DNA from: Eretmocerus hayati
Taxonomy: Eukaryota; Arthropoda; Insecta; Hymenoptera; Aphelinidae
DNA: 64,000 nt
Direction of reading: 5' to 3'
Assembly (NCBI GenBank): GCA_029851415.1
Contig: CM056741.1
Span: 146,928,522-146,992,521, forward strand
Shown piece by piece: positions 33,766 to 47,239 of this stretch. The notes beneath the pieces were generated by a model that did not search any database, had not been told where the DNA came from, and saw only the letters and a program-made list of their open reading frames with translations. Position 1 is the stretch's first letter. Every line of letters begins with the position of its first letter. The translations under genes and the position numbers were made by a program.

Positions 33766-36700
33766 AAAAAAAATTAGGGATTCTTTCCAACCCCCCTGGT
33801 AACGGCCCTGGCCGAAATGCTGTGAAATGGCCCATATACAAAAACTTTGTGCAATAAGCTGAATCCACAGGAATGGTAACCATAACTTATCATACTCTTT
33901 TGATGACAATGGTCTTTAGTGGGTATGTGTATACTGATACATTATGAGTAATTCGAAACGAAACAAACCTACGAAACTGGGCCATGTCCCAGATTGTTTC
34001 TTTGGCGTTTTCATTCGATTCTATGGTACAAAATATGAACTCTTCACCACCCATGGGACCCTAAAAAATTTTCTAGGTGTCTGAGACATATTTCAATCTA
34101 TCCTTTCAAATTATCTTCAACAACAAAATTTGGATATTTTTTTAAATAAAATTCATATTTCTCGGCTCTCATTAAAGATATTAGGGGAATGCAGCATTCA
34201 AAAGCTCTCAGAAAAAACGTATCGAAATCGATCTTGTGGAATAGATTTTCAGATCATGAGCGATTTTAGCTGGCAAAAGAATGAAAAGTACAAAAATACG
34301 AATTTCTCTTAAAGCCATTGTTTTGATTTCTTGCAAAATCGATATTTGATGTGAAATGCTGTGTTCTTCCAGAAGCCAATGGCCCCAAACATTTTACATC
34401 AAATATAAAATTTTCAAGGAATAAAAAAGGGCTGTTGAGAAATGAATATCTTTGTGTTTTTTCATCATTTGTTTGCTAAAACCACCCATACCCTCAAAAT
34501 CAATTTCACAAGACCAATTCCGATCGTTTTTTTCAAGAGTTTTTGAATGCCGCGAACTGTATTCTCGTATCTTTGATGTGATTCAAGGAACATGGATTTC
34601 ATCGAAGAAAGCATACTCATACGTATTTTAAATTCGTTCTTTTGGACGATATATCGGTAACCACTCTTACTTCACCCTATACTTGAGACTGCGGAGTTAG
34701 ATAGCAGGCTGTGTAGATTGATTTTAAATCTTCATGATGGACTAACTTGACGCAATTTTCAAAATAATTATGAAAAAAGTGTTAGTATTTGGTCAGATCT
34801 TTTTTCAGTTAGACCATGTCGAATAGACCCTATATTTCCTGAATAGCTTTTTTGTAAAACCTTCAAAAAATGATGGTACTTATTTCTAGGATGATTGTTT
34901 TTGAGAGAGCCTTCGTTTAGATGTAAACAAATCTCTGTAGAAAACTTTCCACGAGAATGTATTGACTGATTAGCCGCACTCAATGGGGATCATCATCTCC
35001 CTTGGACATACCCGTCAACTTCTTCAAGATAAAATCCCCTCTCACTTGCCACATCAGACGACATAGAAAAATGTTGAGCACAAGATATCTGTTATTGTAT
35101 ACAGGCAGTACGATGTGACTACAAAACCGAGTTAACTAGTGAATTATAGCAATAATACGAACACCGCAAGTGTATAAACATATATGTTAGAACATATAAA
35201 CATGCATGCTGATTTTAATGATTCCCCGCATAATCGTTATAAATAATTTGGGATCTGTGTGATCAATGATCTTGATCGCAAGTAAATTATTTTTGCTCGT
35301 GGGATAATTGTTTCAAGAATTGATTAGGGTGGTTCCAGTGCACTCTGGAACCCGAAAAAATTACAGGTTCAAGTTCAAGGGAAAAATTTGATAGGATGAG
35401 AGGCACTTAAGAAAAGTTGACGTTCATAATTTTACTGAAATATCAGATATCACTCGAGGCTCAGGAAACTCAACTAATATCCACTTTGGGTGATCAAATA
35501 TATACAAAAATTTTTTTGGAGCGTCAAGTTGGATAAAAAATCATTGTCGCGTAATTGCAAAATAGATCGTAAAACTGCTAGCAGCTGTACTTTGATCTAG
35601 TTGTCGCCCGCCCAGGTGCTCGTGACCGTCCTCTCTATTTCTTGATAGATAAAATGCTTTTTGTACACTTTTCTGATTGGTAGGTGTTCGTCAAGCATTG
35701 ATTTACTGTATTCAAAATTTTTTGGGATGGTAACGTCGGCTCCTACGAAGAGTAGCTCACCTAATTTTCCAAACGAAAACTACCACATTCTGCCTATGCT
35801 TTGACTTTGGCGAGATGTGCTGATCTTCGTGTGAAAATTCAGATGCGCTAGTCTTCTCAAGGGCCGACGATAAGTACTCTCAATTTCTTTCATGAGGAAC
35901 TCTTCTGAAAATAATTTCCCTAAGACGTGCGTGGTGGGATATGAAAAAACAAAGCAAGTTTGTACGATAATTGCAAAAATAAATTCTCAAAAATTCCTTG
36001 CGTCGTATTTCGTGGAATCTTTGACATTAATTTTGTAGATGGTATACCAAGCTATGATGTGGCACATCTAAAAAACTGATATTATCCGAAATTACCTAGT
36101 TGTTGTAACAAATAACTACGCCTTAGTGCTCCGCTACTGTGTGATGAAGGGGGGGGGGGTGTCGACTTCTATCGCAACCATGCACCCTAACTGTACGAAC
36201 ATTCTCAGGGTGCATAACTCGATTAGATTATTTTGTAAGTTATTCCTTGCTATCTGATGCTATATACTGAATTCTGATTGACTACTTTTATCACCAAAAG
36301 GAATTTTCTGTTTACGGATTCGCGCCAATCGCTTATTGTCCGAAAAATTAAGTTGACGCGAACACGGTATCTGCGGAATAATTTACTCTAATACAGGTCA
36401 GTACCGTGGGCCGTGGCCATTAATTTGAAAGAAAGTCATTCATAATGAGTCGTGATTCTTCTACTCATGCATTTCTGAGAACCTGCATGATTATCCAATA
36501 ATTCCATTACGTGCAGCTACGCTCGCTCATAGTTATGGATCTGACAGTACGTTACGGGGAGTAACCATAGTTATGATTCAAGTACAATGAGAGTGGAAAA
36601 AAACACCTCACAGTATACGTGTGAGAGTATATACGTTCGTTTGATAAGTGCATAGAAGCGCATACACCCGCGACGAGTGATGACGGTGAGGTAAAGCGCA

Positions 36701-36952
36701 CGCTGATGTTAGACGAGAAGAAATGAGGTTGAGAATTATTTATCCAGTTCCATCCACGGCAACGTCACACCATTGCCGATCTCGATCAGTCTTGAGTTTG
36801 CATCGGATCGAGCTACACCAGGGATCATTTATCGTTAAAACTACACGTGAATACTTTGCAACTATTTTCATTTCACTTGGCCAACTTTTTCTATAGGAAA
36901 GTTTAGTACAGGAGATCAGCATTATTATACCGGTGCCCGCTGAAAAACAACA
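33766..36952. other. Long intergenic stretch with one dispersed repeat
   Basis: 33950-34075 matches 63890-64000 in the same orientation ('gggccatgtc', then 'ttcattcgattctatggtac', then 'aaaatatgaact'). A run of 10 G lies near 36150. No supported gene was seen elsewhere; the longest frames are under 75 codons. The right end should include the promoter of the Cys-rich gene starting at 36953. Confidence 0.5.
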
Positions 36953-39900
36953 ATGCAAAAGTCAATTTTGTGTACTTGTACTGGGCTGATCGTTTCAGTT
37001 GTTTTAACAGCAGCCGCTCCCGACTCTGCGTGCATGAAGATCAATGCTGACGTAATCTATTCTCATCTATAATAATGCTTTGATTATCCGTGAAGTTTTG
37101 CACGAGTGCACATGCATAAAGTCAAAGACACTTTGAAAACCGCGCCTCGAGTGCGCTAGCGTTTGTAAGCGCTATATATCACTCGATTCATGCCATATGC
37201 AAATCGTATCACATCAAAATACAGAGCAGCCACGAACGAGATTTCATTTTTAAAGACATGCGTTTATAGATGCATTTTTTTTCATAAGTTTCCTCTTCCG
37301 TGAAAACTAAATTTCAAGTTCAGCGACACCCTGTGAGATTTGTTCAATCTTAACTTTTGATCAGACGACAAAATGAGACTAATCCGTCGAATTAAAAAAC
37401 GTAGCTTCATCTCATCCCAATCGCATCAGTTGCATGTATAATTTGAGGCATTCATGTTCGAATTATGAGTTTCCATACAAATTTGGATCAAGAAAGCAGT
37501 AGGCAATTTTTGAGGACATCAATGTTGTTTGGAATTAAATCAGAGAACGTATGGCTGGGTTATTTCGTTATACCGTGTTTTTCTGAATCTGATGTCAAGT
37601 TGTGAGGGACTGTTGTAACTTGCTCTTTCAAAACTAATTCGAGAGTGTAATGAAGATTTTCTATATGGCACGCGTGCAAAACACATTGATCATTTGCGTC
37701 GTTAGATCTTTGTGGTGAAGAATGTAAACTAGTCACTACTTATCTTACAGTGTATTCGAGCTCAAAACTGCTGTTCCGGATGCTGTGTGAATAATAAATG
37801 CATTGATTGTAAGTACTGATCACTTTTTGTATATCAGTGATTCCGTTGAAAGTGGGATTTTCCGTGTTTCACGTTCCTCTAAGTTTCTGTGGGTCGGGAT
37901 GTGCACTGTAGCAATTTTCTGGGGTGTATTCTATTTATGGGGTGTATAGTATTGGTGCGCAACTATGTTGATAGTTTTCGAAACGATTCTAACATGCCCG
38001 AGTTTTTTAGAGCTTGATAGAGGGTCCAAATGTCTTTTCCGTCCCCTGTAGTAAACCCAACTTGGACTTTTGAATTCATCACGACGCAGAGTCAAAAATC
38101 CCTATATGTAGCTATGCGTTTCAATTTGTAATACTCCAAATAACATAATCCACCACTCTGCGGATCCAACCATCCGACATTTTGAAGACGGATTTGCACC
38201 TAAACTGCTCGCACAGCACTTATGAAGTCGGCAAGGTCCCCGATCGTCTATTGAGCCTTTCTAACCCATGAAGTTGATTTTTAGATACCCAAATACACCT
38301 AATCCATGTGCAAGAGTAGCCAAAAACTCGAATCTGTACCCAGGCGCACCACATAAACGTGTTTTCCAAATGGCGTAAAAAATTTTCTGTCCTTTCCGTC
38401 CCCATGTTGTGCTCCTCACTGGCGCGCTATGTCGCTTTGTGGAACACATTTCCTTAAAGTAGTTGGTTGAATGAGAGCAAAGCTGGAGCGGAAAAGAGTC
38501 TACGATTGGTTGTCGAGCCGTGGGAATAATTTTAGTGGCGAAATGTCCATTCCGTCACCCTCCGCGACCCCTTAAACTCGACAGATCTTTGTCCGGCTTC
38601 AATTTTGAGCTACGCAGCTCTAGGTACTTCTTTTTTGTGCCAAAACAAGTGGAAACCAACTGCAGCGACCCACTAAAACTCGTCTGGGGTGAAATAATTT
38701 TTTGGCACCAAAAAATCCCACTTTCGGCGGAATCACTCATATGCATTGAATTCACCGTTGAACAAATTATGTAAGTCTTGGAAGGGCGTTAAATTTCATC
38801 GGATTTAATTCATGCCTACTTGATGAAGGGAGACAAATGTGAGGCAATTCCACTTTTTTCCATGCAAAGAGCTCACAATCTTTTTGATTTTCTCAAACGC
38901 CAAGAACTTAGACCATAACTACTTTTGTAACTTTTTTTTCGGGTTTTACACAACTAAGTATTTCGATAAGCTGCCGCGCATCGAAAAATTGCACATGTAA
39001 AACTAAAGTAATGGAGGTTGACGGCTTGGAATGGATTCATTTATTTAAAGATAGTGGCGCTTTACTGTTTAGTTGTAACTAACACGGATGTGGAAAATTG
39101 TGAACTCGATGAAAAATGACAACTGTGAGTTTGATATTAAATTTTTGAGATTATCCCCGGAATCGAGTATCATCAGATTGGCTGATTTCGACGGAACTGC
39201 CAAAAATCTTCTGAATTCATGGCGGATTTGTAGAGGGAGTCAACCAGGAAAACTGACTCGCACTTTTTACGAAGACGCTCCAATTTGTTTCATTCTGACA
39301 TGGCATTACGAGGGGGATTATGAATGAATTCCACAGATATGTCTATCAAATCAAATCTTTGAGAGTAGTGAGGAATCCAAATCGTGTATACGACCAGTTG
39401 TAAATAAGCATCTCACGTTGTAACCAATGATCTTCATCATTGTTAGAATGAAATCGATCCGATGTGCTGTCTCAGAATTGCTCAATAATCTCTCACTTAT
39501 TCATGCACGCTCTCGTGATTATCATACAATATTACAGCCTATAGTATATAATTTTTCTTCGCAACACCTTTGCGCTTGATTGAATATCTCAATCCATATA
39601 ATATGCATCCAAGCTTTGTAGAAAGAAAAAATAATGAAGCCTTCATTCGAAAATCCTTGACGTCAACTTATTGCATCGCGCGACTTGACAGGTCTCTCAG
39701 AACTTTGAAGATGCTTCAAACGTAGTATCGTTCAAGAGCGAGGGTGTAAAAGCACATCAGAAAAAATAATGAGAGAGGAAGGATGAGATGGTCAGAAACT
39801 GTCGAGTTGATACGCTTTAAATGTTTTTTTTTCTTTCAGTTGCCGACTCATGCCAAAGCGAGCTTGAGAAGCTTGGCGCGGGTAAGGGAGGGCCTTGTGC

Positions 39901-40021
39901 CAATCTTGATCCACGTTGCAACCCCGACGAGAAGTGTGAGCTGAACAAGTGCGTCGGTGATGCGAATTGTAAGCCCGTGCCCGTCTGCGTGCCCAATGAT
40001 TACCGAGACTACGATCAATGA
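36953..40021 (+). CDS. Small secreted cysteine-rich protein (3 exons, 112 aa)
   Basis: I do not recognise a named family. Exons are 36953-37051, 37751-37808 and 39840-40021, with phases 0 and 1 matching and canonical GT-AG borders ('GAC|gtaatc', 'ttatcttacag|TG', 'GATT|gtaagt', 'tttctttcag|TT'). Exon 1 encodes a signal peptide ending near Ala22 ('GLIVSVVLTAAA'). The 58-base middle exon carries a C-x5-CC-x2-CC-x4-C cluster, reminiscent of knottin or EB-type modules. Exon 3 adds seven more cysteines ('CNPDEKCELNKC' and others). There are 14 cysteines after the signal peptide, an even number compatible with seven disulfides. It is likely extracellular; the role is unknown. AATAAA at 40649 could serve as the poly(A) signal. 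Confidence 0.72.
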
Positions 40022-40189
40022 GCTGTCTAACGATGGCTGTTATATTCAGTCATCGCGAAGATGGCATGAAACAACTATTTGTCGATCTTTTTTTACTTTT
40101 CTGTGCGTTTTGAATTTGAAATAATTCCTACGTGTAAGCCACATCTTTTCCATGAATGAGCTCCGATTATTGTTAAATTTTGATTGACT

Positions 40190-40470
40190 TTAGTAGAAAA
40201 AAGCACAAATCTGCAAAACTGTAATGAAAAGATTTCGTTACTGAACCATAACGATTGTTTTTGATCGTCTGTGCGCAAATGAGCCATTTGCACACTGTTT
40301 TTCGCTTTTCATTTGCTCACAGAAGATCAAAAACCATAGTATGACACTCGGGCGCAATGGTTTTCGCTTTCTCGTGACTATTTAGACCCTCGCCTGCGGC
40401 TCGGGCCTGAAAAAGTCACTCGAAGTGCGAAAACCATCGTTTGCGCCCTTGTATCATAATATACTATTTT
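40190..40470. repeat. Dispersed repeat related to 57330-57700
   Basis: Shared order of motifs: 'gtctgtgcg', an inverted partner 'tcgctttt' or 'cgacgatg', 'atagtatgacactcg' (here) or 'atagtatccgacactcg' (there), a 'ggtttycgctt' block, 'gctcggg', then 'cttgtatca' and 'tactatttt'. The element contains internal inverted pieces such as 'gatcgtctgtgcgcaaatg' against 'catttgctcacagaagatc'. Confidence 0.65.
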
Positions 40471-41929
40471 GATACACTGTGCGTGAATGTGTCCTTTGCG
40501 CACAGTTCGCCGACTTTGACTCACAGTTTATTTAGTAAAAGTTTTTACACCTTTGTATCGAAATGCACTAATTTTGATACCCTAATGAGCGTAGCAGTGC
40601 TCTTTGCGCACGTACGTTACATCAACTTTGACTTGCAGTCTTTCACGTAAATAAAACCTATATTTTGCATCCCCGTGATGATTCTGATCCTTGCCTGTGC
40701 GGCTCGGGACGGAAACCCATCGGCTGGATACGAATAATAGAAGTTCTTACTCCCATATGTATCGAAGTGCACTTGTATGTTCATAGTGTACCGTCATTAA
40801 TACATAGATATCAAATGTATCTTATTAATCGCTTATTTAAAAAGTCCAAGCCAAGTTGAAATTAAATCAAAGTATCTCGCTTGCTTGATAACAATGTTAT
40901 AAAATTTATTAATTCATAAATGTCCTAATAACTTGTTCCTCTTGTAATGAGTTTTGATAAATAGCAATTTTTGAATTGATGATACACTCGTTATGAGTGC
41001 TTATATGCGTTACAAACAACAGAGGTAGGACTTTATTGCAATTTCACCGACTTATTCAATTAAAAATAAAGGAACTGTAATAAAACAATTGTGTTTTCAT
41101 GAGAGCTGCAGCTCATTCAAAACCCACGCTTCTCTCTCCTGTGGCGTTGACGCCAATAAATTATTATCGACCCTCATCAGGGCGTTGTGACGTATGCGAG
41201 CTCTCTCACATACGCACGATTCTACGCACTGTAACTCGCGTTAGATACATCGTACCGGGAATTTAGTTGCAGATTCTTACGGCGCAGTCTGACCGATTAA
41301 CAGCACTCCAAGATCATACATATCGGTTAATGATCAAGCGTGCAAAACGTCAAATCAATAATACAACATTGCATCCGGACCAAAAACGGTGGACGTTCGC
41401 TTTCTATCTATACATGAAAACCTATACAGTTTCATAGATCTCGTTTTAGCAATGTTGGAGCAATATTGTTTAGAATTTCGACGGTGCTACATTGCGCACG
41501 TAATGCACTCTCATTATCATGTGAAAAGTAATAGTAATTCAAAACGCATTAGGCAATATTCACCATCAATATTATCTAGATCATGTCAAAAGCCTATCTT
41601 CCCCATGTTAATTCAACGGGCAAGTCCCCTCGGAAAAGCCCATGAATACAGCCTCGAATACAGCCTCTTTCCGGGTGACCGCACACACATATTCCGACTT
41701 CTGAGTTAGCCACGTACAAGTCTATACCAATACGTATGTCTCGTATGTCTCTCGGCTCACGATCCTAACTGTCTCAGTTATTAATTGTTCATCTCATCAA
41801 GTATAAGAATCTCAATATTATACATCTTGAAGACCAGCACCTAATACTGTTTCTCGTCGTATATGACGAGGCATCACCTCAACTATTGTATCAAAGGACG
41901 AATAAATCTCCAGTTAAATTACTCAACGA

Positions 41930-42010
41930 TTACAAGTTCCTGGATTCGAACCTACCGCCAAATTGGTACAACAACGCCATCTAACTGACTCTGTCTTATC
42001 GACGACCCTG
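41930..42010 (-). mobile_element. Possible tRNA-derived SINE head
   Basis: On the minus strand a B-box match 'GGTTCGAATCC' follows, about 30 bases downstream, an A-box-like 'gtcagttagatggcg'. The sequence does not close a tRNA acceptor stem, so I call it SINE-like rather than a tRNA gene. No tail or target duplication was identified. Confidence 0.35.
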
Positions 42011-42357
42011 AGAATGACAGCTTTCGCAAGTGTCTGGGTGTGTATAGTATCATTGATGTGAATTGTGAATGCATAAATGCATGTATATAGACGCAGCATG
42101 CAATCTGAGCAATCTCCAAAACACATATCTTGTTTTGGATCATCTGGGGCTCGCTTGTGAACGATAGAATTTTTTCAAATATTTGAAACATCAATTACTC
42201 TTTAAAACGTTCTAGATTCTCTTAGCAACCATAGGTTTTATTATTCTATTCAATTCTTCAGTTGGATGTGTTACAAAGCCTGACTTTTACATTGGTAACC
42301 TGCTAATCACTTGAATAACAGTTTGATCAAAACTTATTGAGCTTTGAATCTAGAAAA

Positions 42358-43267
42358 ATGGCTGTCGTAGGCGATACTGTGAATCTTGAGAGAGGTATGA
42401 TTTCTTTATTCTCATCTTATTTTGTTCATAGTACAATTACGTTCAACTAAGAAGCACATGTTTCCTTTTCTTCATTATAGATATCAAAAGATCTGTTGAG
42501 CTCTTAGAGAGATTGCAAAGAAGTGAGTATTTTATCAATCTTTTTACTCAAAAAAGAAATCTCTTATAATTAATCTTTTCATTTCCGGATAAGGTGGTGA
42601 TCTTCCAGTGACAAAGCTTGCTGCACTTCAGAAAGTATTACAGAGTGATTTCTTAAATGCTGTTCGTGAAGTTTATGAACATGTTTATGAAACTTTGGAC
42701 ATACAAGTAAGATTCAGACTTTCATGAAGTTCAAAGAATATTATTGATATGTTGTTGATCAATTATTGTTTTAATTATAGGGATCAACAGATGTCAAGGC
42801 TTCAGCAACTGCTAAAGCAACTGTTGCTGCTTTTGCTGCAAGTGAAGGGCATGCTCATCCTAGAGTTGTTGAACTACCTAAGACAGATGAAGGACTCGGA
42901 TTCAATGTCATGGGAGGCAAGGAACAAAATTCACCAATTTACATATCCAGAATAATTCCAGGAGGTGTAGCGGACAGACATGGAGGCTTGAAACGTGGTG
43001 ATCAGTTACTATCTGTCAATGGAGTGGTAAGACATCATTTCCACAGATTTGAAATGGGCATCTGTTTGTGATCTCTTCCAAATAATACATCTCTGAATAT
43101 GTGAACAGTGTGTTGAAGGAGAAAACCATGAAAAGGCTGTTGAGCTTCTAAAGCAAGCTCAGAATTCTGTCAAGCTTGTTGTCCGCTATACACCCAGGGT
43201 TCTGGAAGAAATGGAAATGCGATTCGACAAACAGAGGGCTGCTCGCAGGCGTCAGCACGTTCAGTAA
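42358..43267 (+). CDS. lin-7: Lin-7 (veli/MALS) PDZ scaffold protein (5 exons, 198 aa)
   Basis: Lin-7 joins the CASK/Lin-2 complex through its L27 domain and binds membrane-protein tails through a PDZ domain at cell junctions and synapses. Exons are 42358-42394, 42481-42522, 42594-42706, 42781-43026 and 43109-43267; phases join to 199 codons, the usual family length (about 195-200). The L27 region is residues ~10-65 ('[20 protein letters not shown]'); the PDZ domain is ~92-174 with the carboxylate-binding 'GLGF' at 102-105, '[19 protein letters not shown]' and 'LLSVNG'. The basic C-terminus ends '[11 protein letters not shown]'. The N-terminal 12 residues (exon 1) are the least conserved part. 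Introns are short (72-87 bp). Confidence 0.97.
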
Positions 43268-44601
43268 AAGGAGTTTCAGGATGTTGAGATATCAAGTAAC
43301 TAAAGCTTTGTGGATGGAAGTTGAAATTCACTAATCATATACACACCTACTATTTGGATTCATTAACAAAATTTCACCAGTCAGAATTTCTCTTTCCCAT
43401 TCTGTGTATTTTTTTTTGTATCCAACATGTCCAAGATAGTCCCTCTATGGGACAAGCTGTTTAAAATTTGCCTAGTTTATCCATAATATGCAATTAATAG
43501 GAAGTAAGAAGTCTCTTGGATTCAGTTATGTCTTGGATTATTGTTCAAATAATCTAACATTTGATTGTTAATAGACTGATCTCTCAAGATCTTACAAGGC
43601 CAATGATTATTAATTGCACAAAAAAGGACCCAACAGTATTATTTTGTACAGTTTTATTTGAAAAATGTCAAATTACTGAGATTTGCATCAGACTTGTATA
43701 AACATTAAAACTTTATGGTTGAACATGTAGTGCAAAGAAATTAGATTATTTTTCATGTAGATCCAAGTTTGAAAATTGTATATGGAGTGAAAATGTCTCC
43801 CTTTAAAAAAAATTTAAGCCACATGTGCACTGTCACTTTCTACTTCTGAGAAAATTAAAAGAATTTGATCATAAAAGTTGGCTATTCGATTGAAATTTTG
43901 GAAACCTTTATTCCCATCTCTCTGACGACTCTTGTAACATTTCGAGGAGTAACAAAAAAATATTTTATAAGACCGAGAGCTAATCGTAAAAAAAAATCAA
44001 CCCGTTATTTATAGGCGAGTGATTCATGATGTGTAGAGCAGTGTTTTGTGGGGATGTCACCTATAATTTTATTATTGATTATTGATTAATTCACCTATCC
44101 GTGCTGATTTGCACGATAACATCGGCGACTTTCCGAAGATTCTAATCCATAAGATAAGCCGCAAGCTCACATCTATACTACCCACATAGACGTCAGAGTG
44201 ACTGTGCACTATAATATTTGCAATGCGCGGGCGGGCCGCGAGGGTGAGGGTGAATTCCACCCGGTGGAACGAGGTATCGGTATCTGCGAGAGGGGTGGCC
44301 GGCTCTGGCTTTTATATAGGTAGCGGGCGCGGGCATCGGCAGTGCTAAGGAAAGGGAGGAAACCAATACATCATTCAGTACTGTGAAAACGAAATAACAG
44401 TCGATGCAAACATGTTTTGTCGTCGTAATGATTTTTCGTCATCGAGTGCGGTCTAAGTGACGATTTGGTAGACTAGAAATTGAAATGTGGACGAGAAATG
44501 TTTAATAAAAAAATACTCAGTACAATTCCACGACATTGAGTCTTCCATAGATTGGTTAGCTGTTGTTCAAGTTGTCTTTTGGAAAAATTTGTCATTTTAC
44601 A
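43268..44601. other. lin-7 3' UTR and TMX3 upstream region
   Basis: No additional gene was found. AT-rich sequence follows lin-7. A GC-rich patch from about 44220 to 44340 leads into the candidate TMX3 core promoter. Confidence 0.45.
44311..44345 (+). promoter_or_regulatory. Candidate TATA/initiator core promoter for TMX3
   Basis: 'tttatatagg' at 44311-44320 is followed after about 27 bases by 'ggcagtgc', an initiator-like site. The spacing is right for a TATA promoter, and the start codon lies about 260 bases further on. Motif evidence only. Confidence 0.38.
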
Positions 44602-46872
44602 ATGGTTCCCTTATCCAAGCTTCTCATCTTTACCATGTTTTTTGGTGAGTGCTTATGCAATTTGAATGATGACCGTATCATTTTGTGAGGATCAAGTCTT
44701 CATAATTTTTCTTCACGATAACCTCCTGCACAAGTAGAATGCTTGGTCCTCTATTTTAACAAGTTACATTGGCCTGGTTCTGGATAGTTCTTCGTTAGAG
44801 AGATGCAGTAATTGGGAATCATTCTCCGAAATCATGATTCAAAGCAAAGGCTTACTATTTGTTGATGTAATTGCCTCCATCTGTTCTTATCAATTGTTCA
44901 AGTTACTCATCATGATAGTTAAGTTGACGGAGCAGTGGTCTCTCAGACTAAGAGAATTCTCGAGTGCTTTAATCAATTCTATGACCTCCCAAATTCTGTA
45001 AGATAACTTTTTCTATTTCAGTTATTGTCTATAGTACAGCAGCTACAAGAGTATTAGAACTAAGTGATAAGTGAGTATGCCCATCAAAGCTTATGCTAGG
45101 ATCAGCCAGTAATTTTATGCTTGATTTGCTCAAATCTATTTCAGGTTTCTAGAGATTTATAAGGATGGACATTGGCTTATTAAGGTAAGATCCAGAATGA
45201 GTTCATCCCTTGTGGGCTCATCAGATAGTAATTTGTTTGCTCAATTGCTTTCTCATTTATGTTTAGATGTATGCACCATGGTGTGCTCATTGTAAGAGAA
45301 TAGAACCTGTGTGGAATCACGTTGCACAGTCACTCCATACCTCATCAGTCAGAGTCGGACGAATAGACTGCACACGGTTCACAAGTGTGGCTCATCATTT
45401 CAAGATCAAGGGGTTCCCTACAATTTTATTGTGATTACTTTTTTGGATTCAGTAATCAGAAAATAATTCATAGTCAAGACACTTTACATAATTTTTTTTG
45501 ATCAACAGTTTGAAAGGAGATGAGCAATTTGTTTACAATGGGGATCGAACTAGAGATGAATTAGTGAAGTTTGCCTTGCGACTGAGTGGACCACCAGTGC
45601 AAGAAGTAACAAAGACTGTGAGCTTTGATACTCTGAAGAAAGAAAGAGATCTGTATTTTTTATACGTTGGTGCAAGAACCGGTGTACTATGGGTAGAGAT
45701 CTGTTCACTATGCTCTCATACCTCTTAACCCAAGCTCACTACACATTTAATTTCAGGATATTTATCGTGATGCTGCCAGTATCTACCAACCACACGCATT
45801 TTTCTATCAATCGCATCCAGTTGTAGTTGAAAAACATGCTCCAGTTGATAAAACCCCTGCCCTTTTTGTATACAAGGAAAATTCTCACTACAATTTTACA
45901 GGTCAGCAAATCAACCGAGATTGATCGTTTTTTTTCAAGCAAATAGAACTTAATCGACAACCAAGTCTTTCTCTAAAATTTTCAGAGCATAATATTACTG
46001 ATAAAGATGAGTTGAATGAGACCTTGCATAAGTGGATCAATGCTGAACGTTTCCCGACGTTTCCAAAAGTTACTCGAGGAAACATTCATCAGTTGTTCCT
46101 CACTAATAAGAATCTAGTCCTAGCTGTAGTGGAAGAAAGTAAAGCAGAAGAGATCCCACCGGAGATGTTGGAATTTAGAGATATGGTAGAGTCTGTGATC
46201 AAGAAAAAACGCCATAAATATCACGAGTCAGTACCTACTGCAAATTTTTCAATCAAATAACTAGTATGCAAAATTCAAAAGATTTCCTGTTTGTTTTCAG
46301 TCATTTCCAGTTTGGATGGGTTGCAAGTCCTGAGCTAGTCAATAGTATAGCAATGATGGTTGTTCCACTGCCGAGTTTAATCGTCATTAACTCAACAACA
46401 AATCATCATTACATTCCAGAGGACGAGCCAGAAAAGCTGACTCCACATGCAATAGAGTTATTCCTTGAGCAAATTCAAAGTGAAAACGTCCCAGTAACTA
46501 TCAGATGCCATACTCCTGATCTTCTCATGATCCATGGAAATAACATAATCTACTAAATTATTTTCAGAAATATGGGGGAAATGGTATAATTGTTCGAATC
46601 TATAGATCTTGGTTTGAGGTGCGATCCGCGCTGATATCAATGTGGAAAGGAAACCCAGTCCTCACTTTAGTCCTATTTGGTTTACCTGCTGGATTTTTAT
46701 CTCTTATATGTTACAACATTTGGTGTCCAGATATACTCGATGCAGATGATGATGATGAAGATGGTAAGTTCAAAAACAGTCAAGAAGTGACATAGATGTG
46801 ATGTATTTTAATTATATCTATAAATTGTCTTTTCCAGAACAAACAGGGTCGAGTCACATAAAGAAGGATTAG
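44602..46872 (+). CDS. TMX3: TMX3-type protein disulfide isomerase, ER membrane (10 exons, 429 aa)
   Basis: TMX3 is an ER transmembrane thiol-disulfide oxidoreductase. Exons are 44602-44644, 45022-45070, 45145-45184, 45267-45430, 45509-45692, 45757-45901, 45986-46226, 46301-46493, 46568-46763 and 46838-46872, in phase, 430 codons (human protein about 454 aa). After the signal peptide comes thioredoxin motif 'APWCAHCKRIEPVW' with active site C50-A-H-C53; vertebrate TMX3 has CGHC. 'KGFPTI' carries the cis-Pro. Redox-inactive thioredoxin-like domains follow, then one membrane helix (about 383-405, 'LTLVLFGLPAGFLSLICYNI'), an acidic 'DADDDDEDE' stretch and a C-terminal 'KKD', close to the KKKD retrieval signal of the human protein. 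Confidence 0.95.
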
Positions 46873-47239
46873 ATATTCCTTGCCATGAACAATAATAATT
46901 GAGAGATTGATGAAGTATGACATAGCTATTTATATACATTTATTGATCTGAAAAGAGTATGATCCGATTTTGTTAATTTACTACATGAATAAGATAGCGT
47001 ACATGTTGTGTAAATGTGTTGTTGGCGTGATTTTAGAAGCTGTTTTCATCATAAAATAGGCTTTTGGAAGCTTCTTATTAAAAAATTGCATTATTTCTCC
47101 ATTCCCTCTCATTTCTCACTTAACATCAATAGAAAAAGTTATGAGAGAATCTGATAGCACTAACAAAAGAATATATTACACTTCATACATTACATTTGAT
47201 AAGTCTCATGTAAAGGTTCTTGACAATCTATGACAAGTG

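Larger units (their letters stand above)
40022..42357. other. Intergenic with a dispersed repeat and a SINE-like head
   Basis: 40190-40470 holds a dispersed repeat (separate entry) and 41930-42010 a possible tRNA-derived sequence (separate entry). The remainder, including plus-strand frame 41389-41709, shows nothing I can support as a gene. Confidence 0.4.

Noticed and set aside
41389..41709. 106-codon plus-strand frame
   Set aside because: Composition is unremarkable, there is no splice or signal context, and it sits in repeat-bearing intergenic DNA.
41930..42010. tRNA gene on the minus strand
   Set aside because: There is a B-box match and a weak A box but no acceptor stem or cloverleaf, so it was downgraded to SINE-like.
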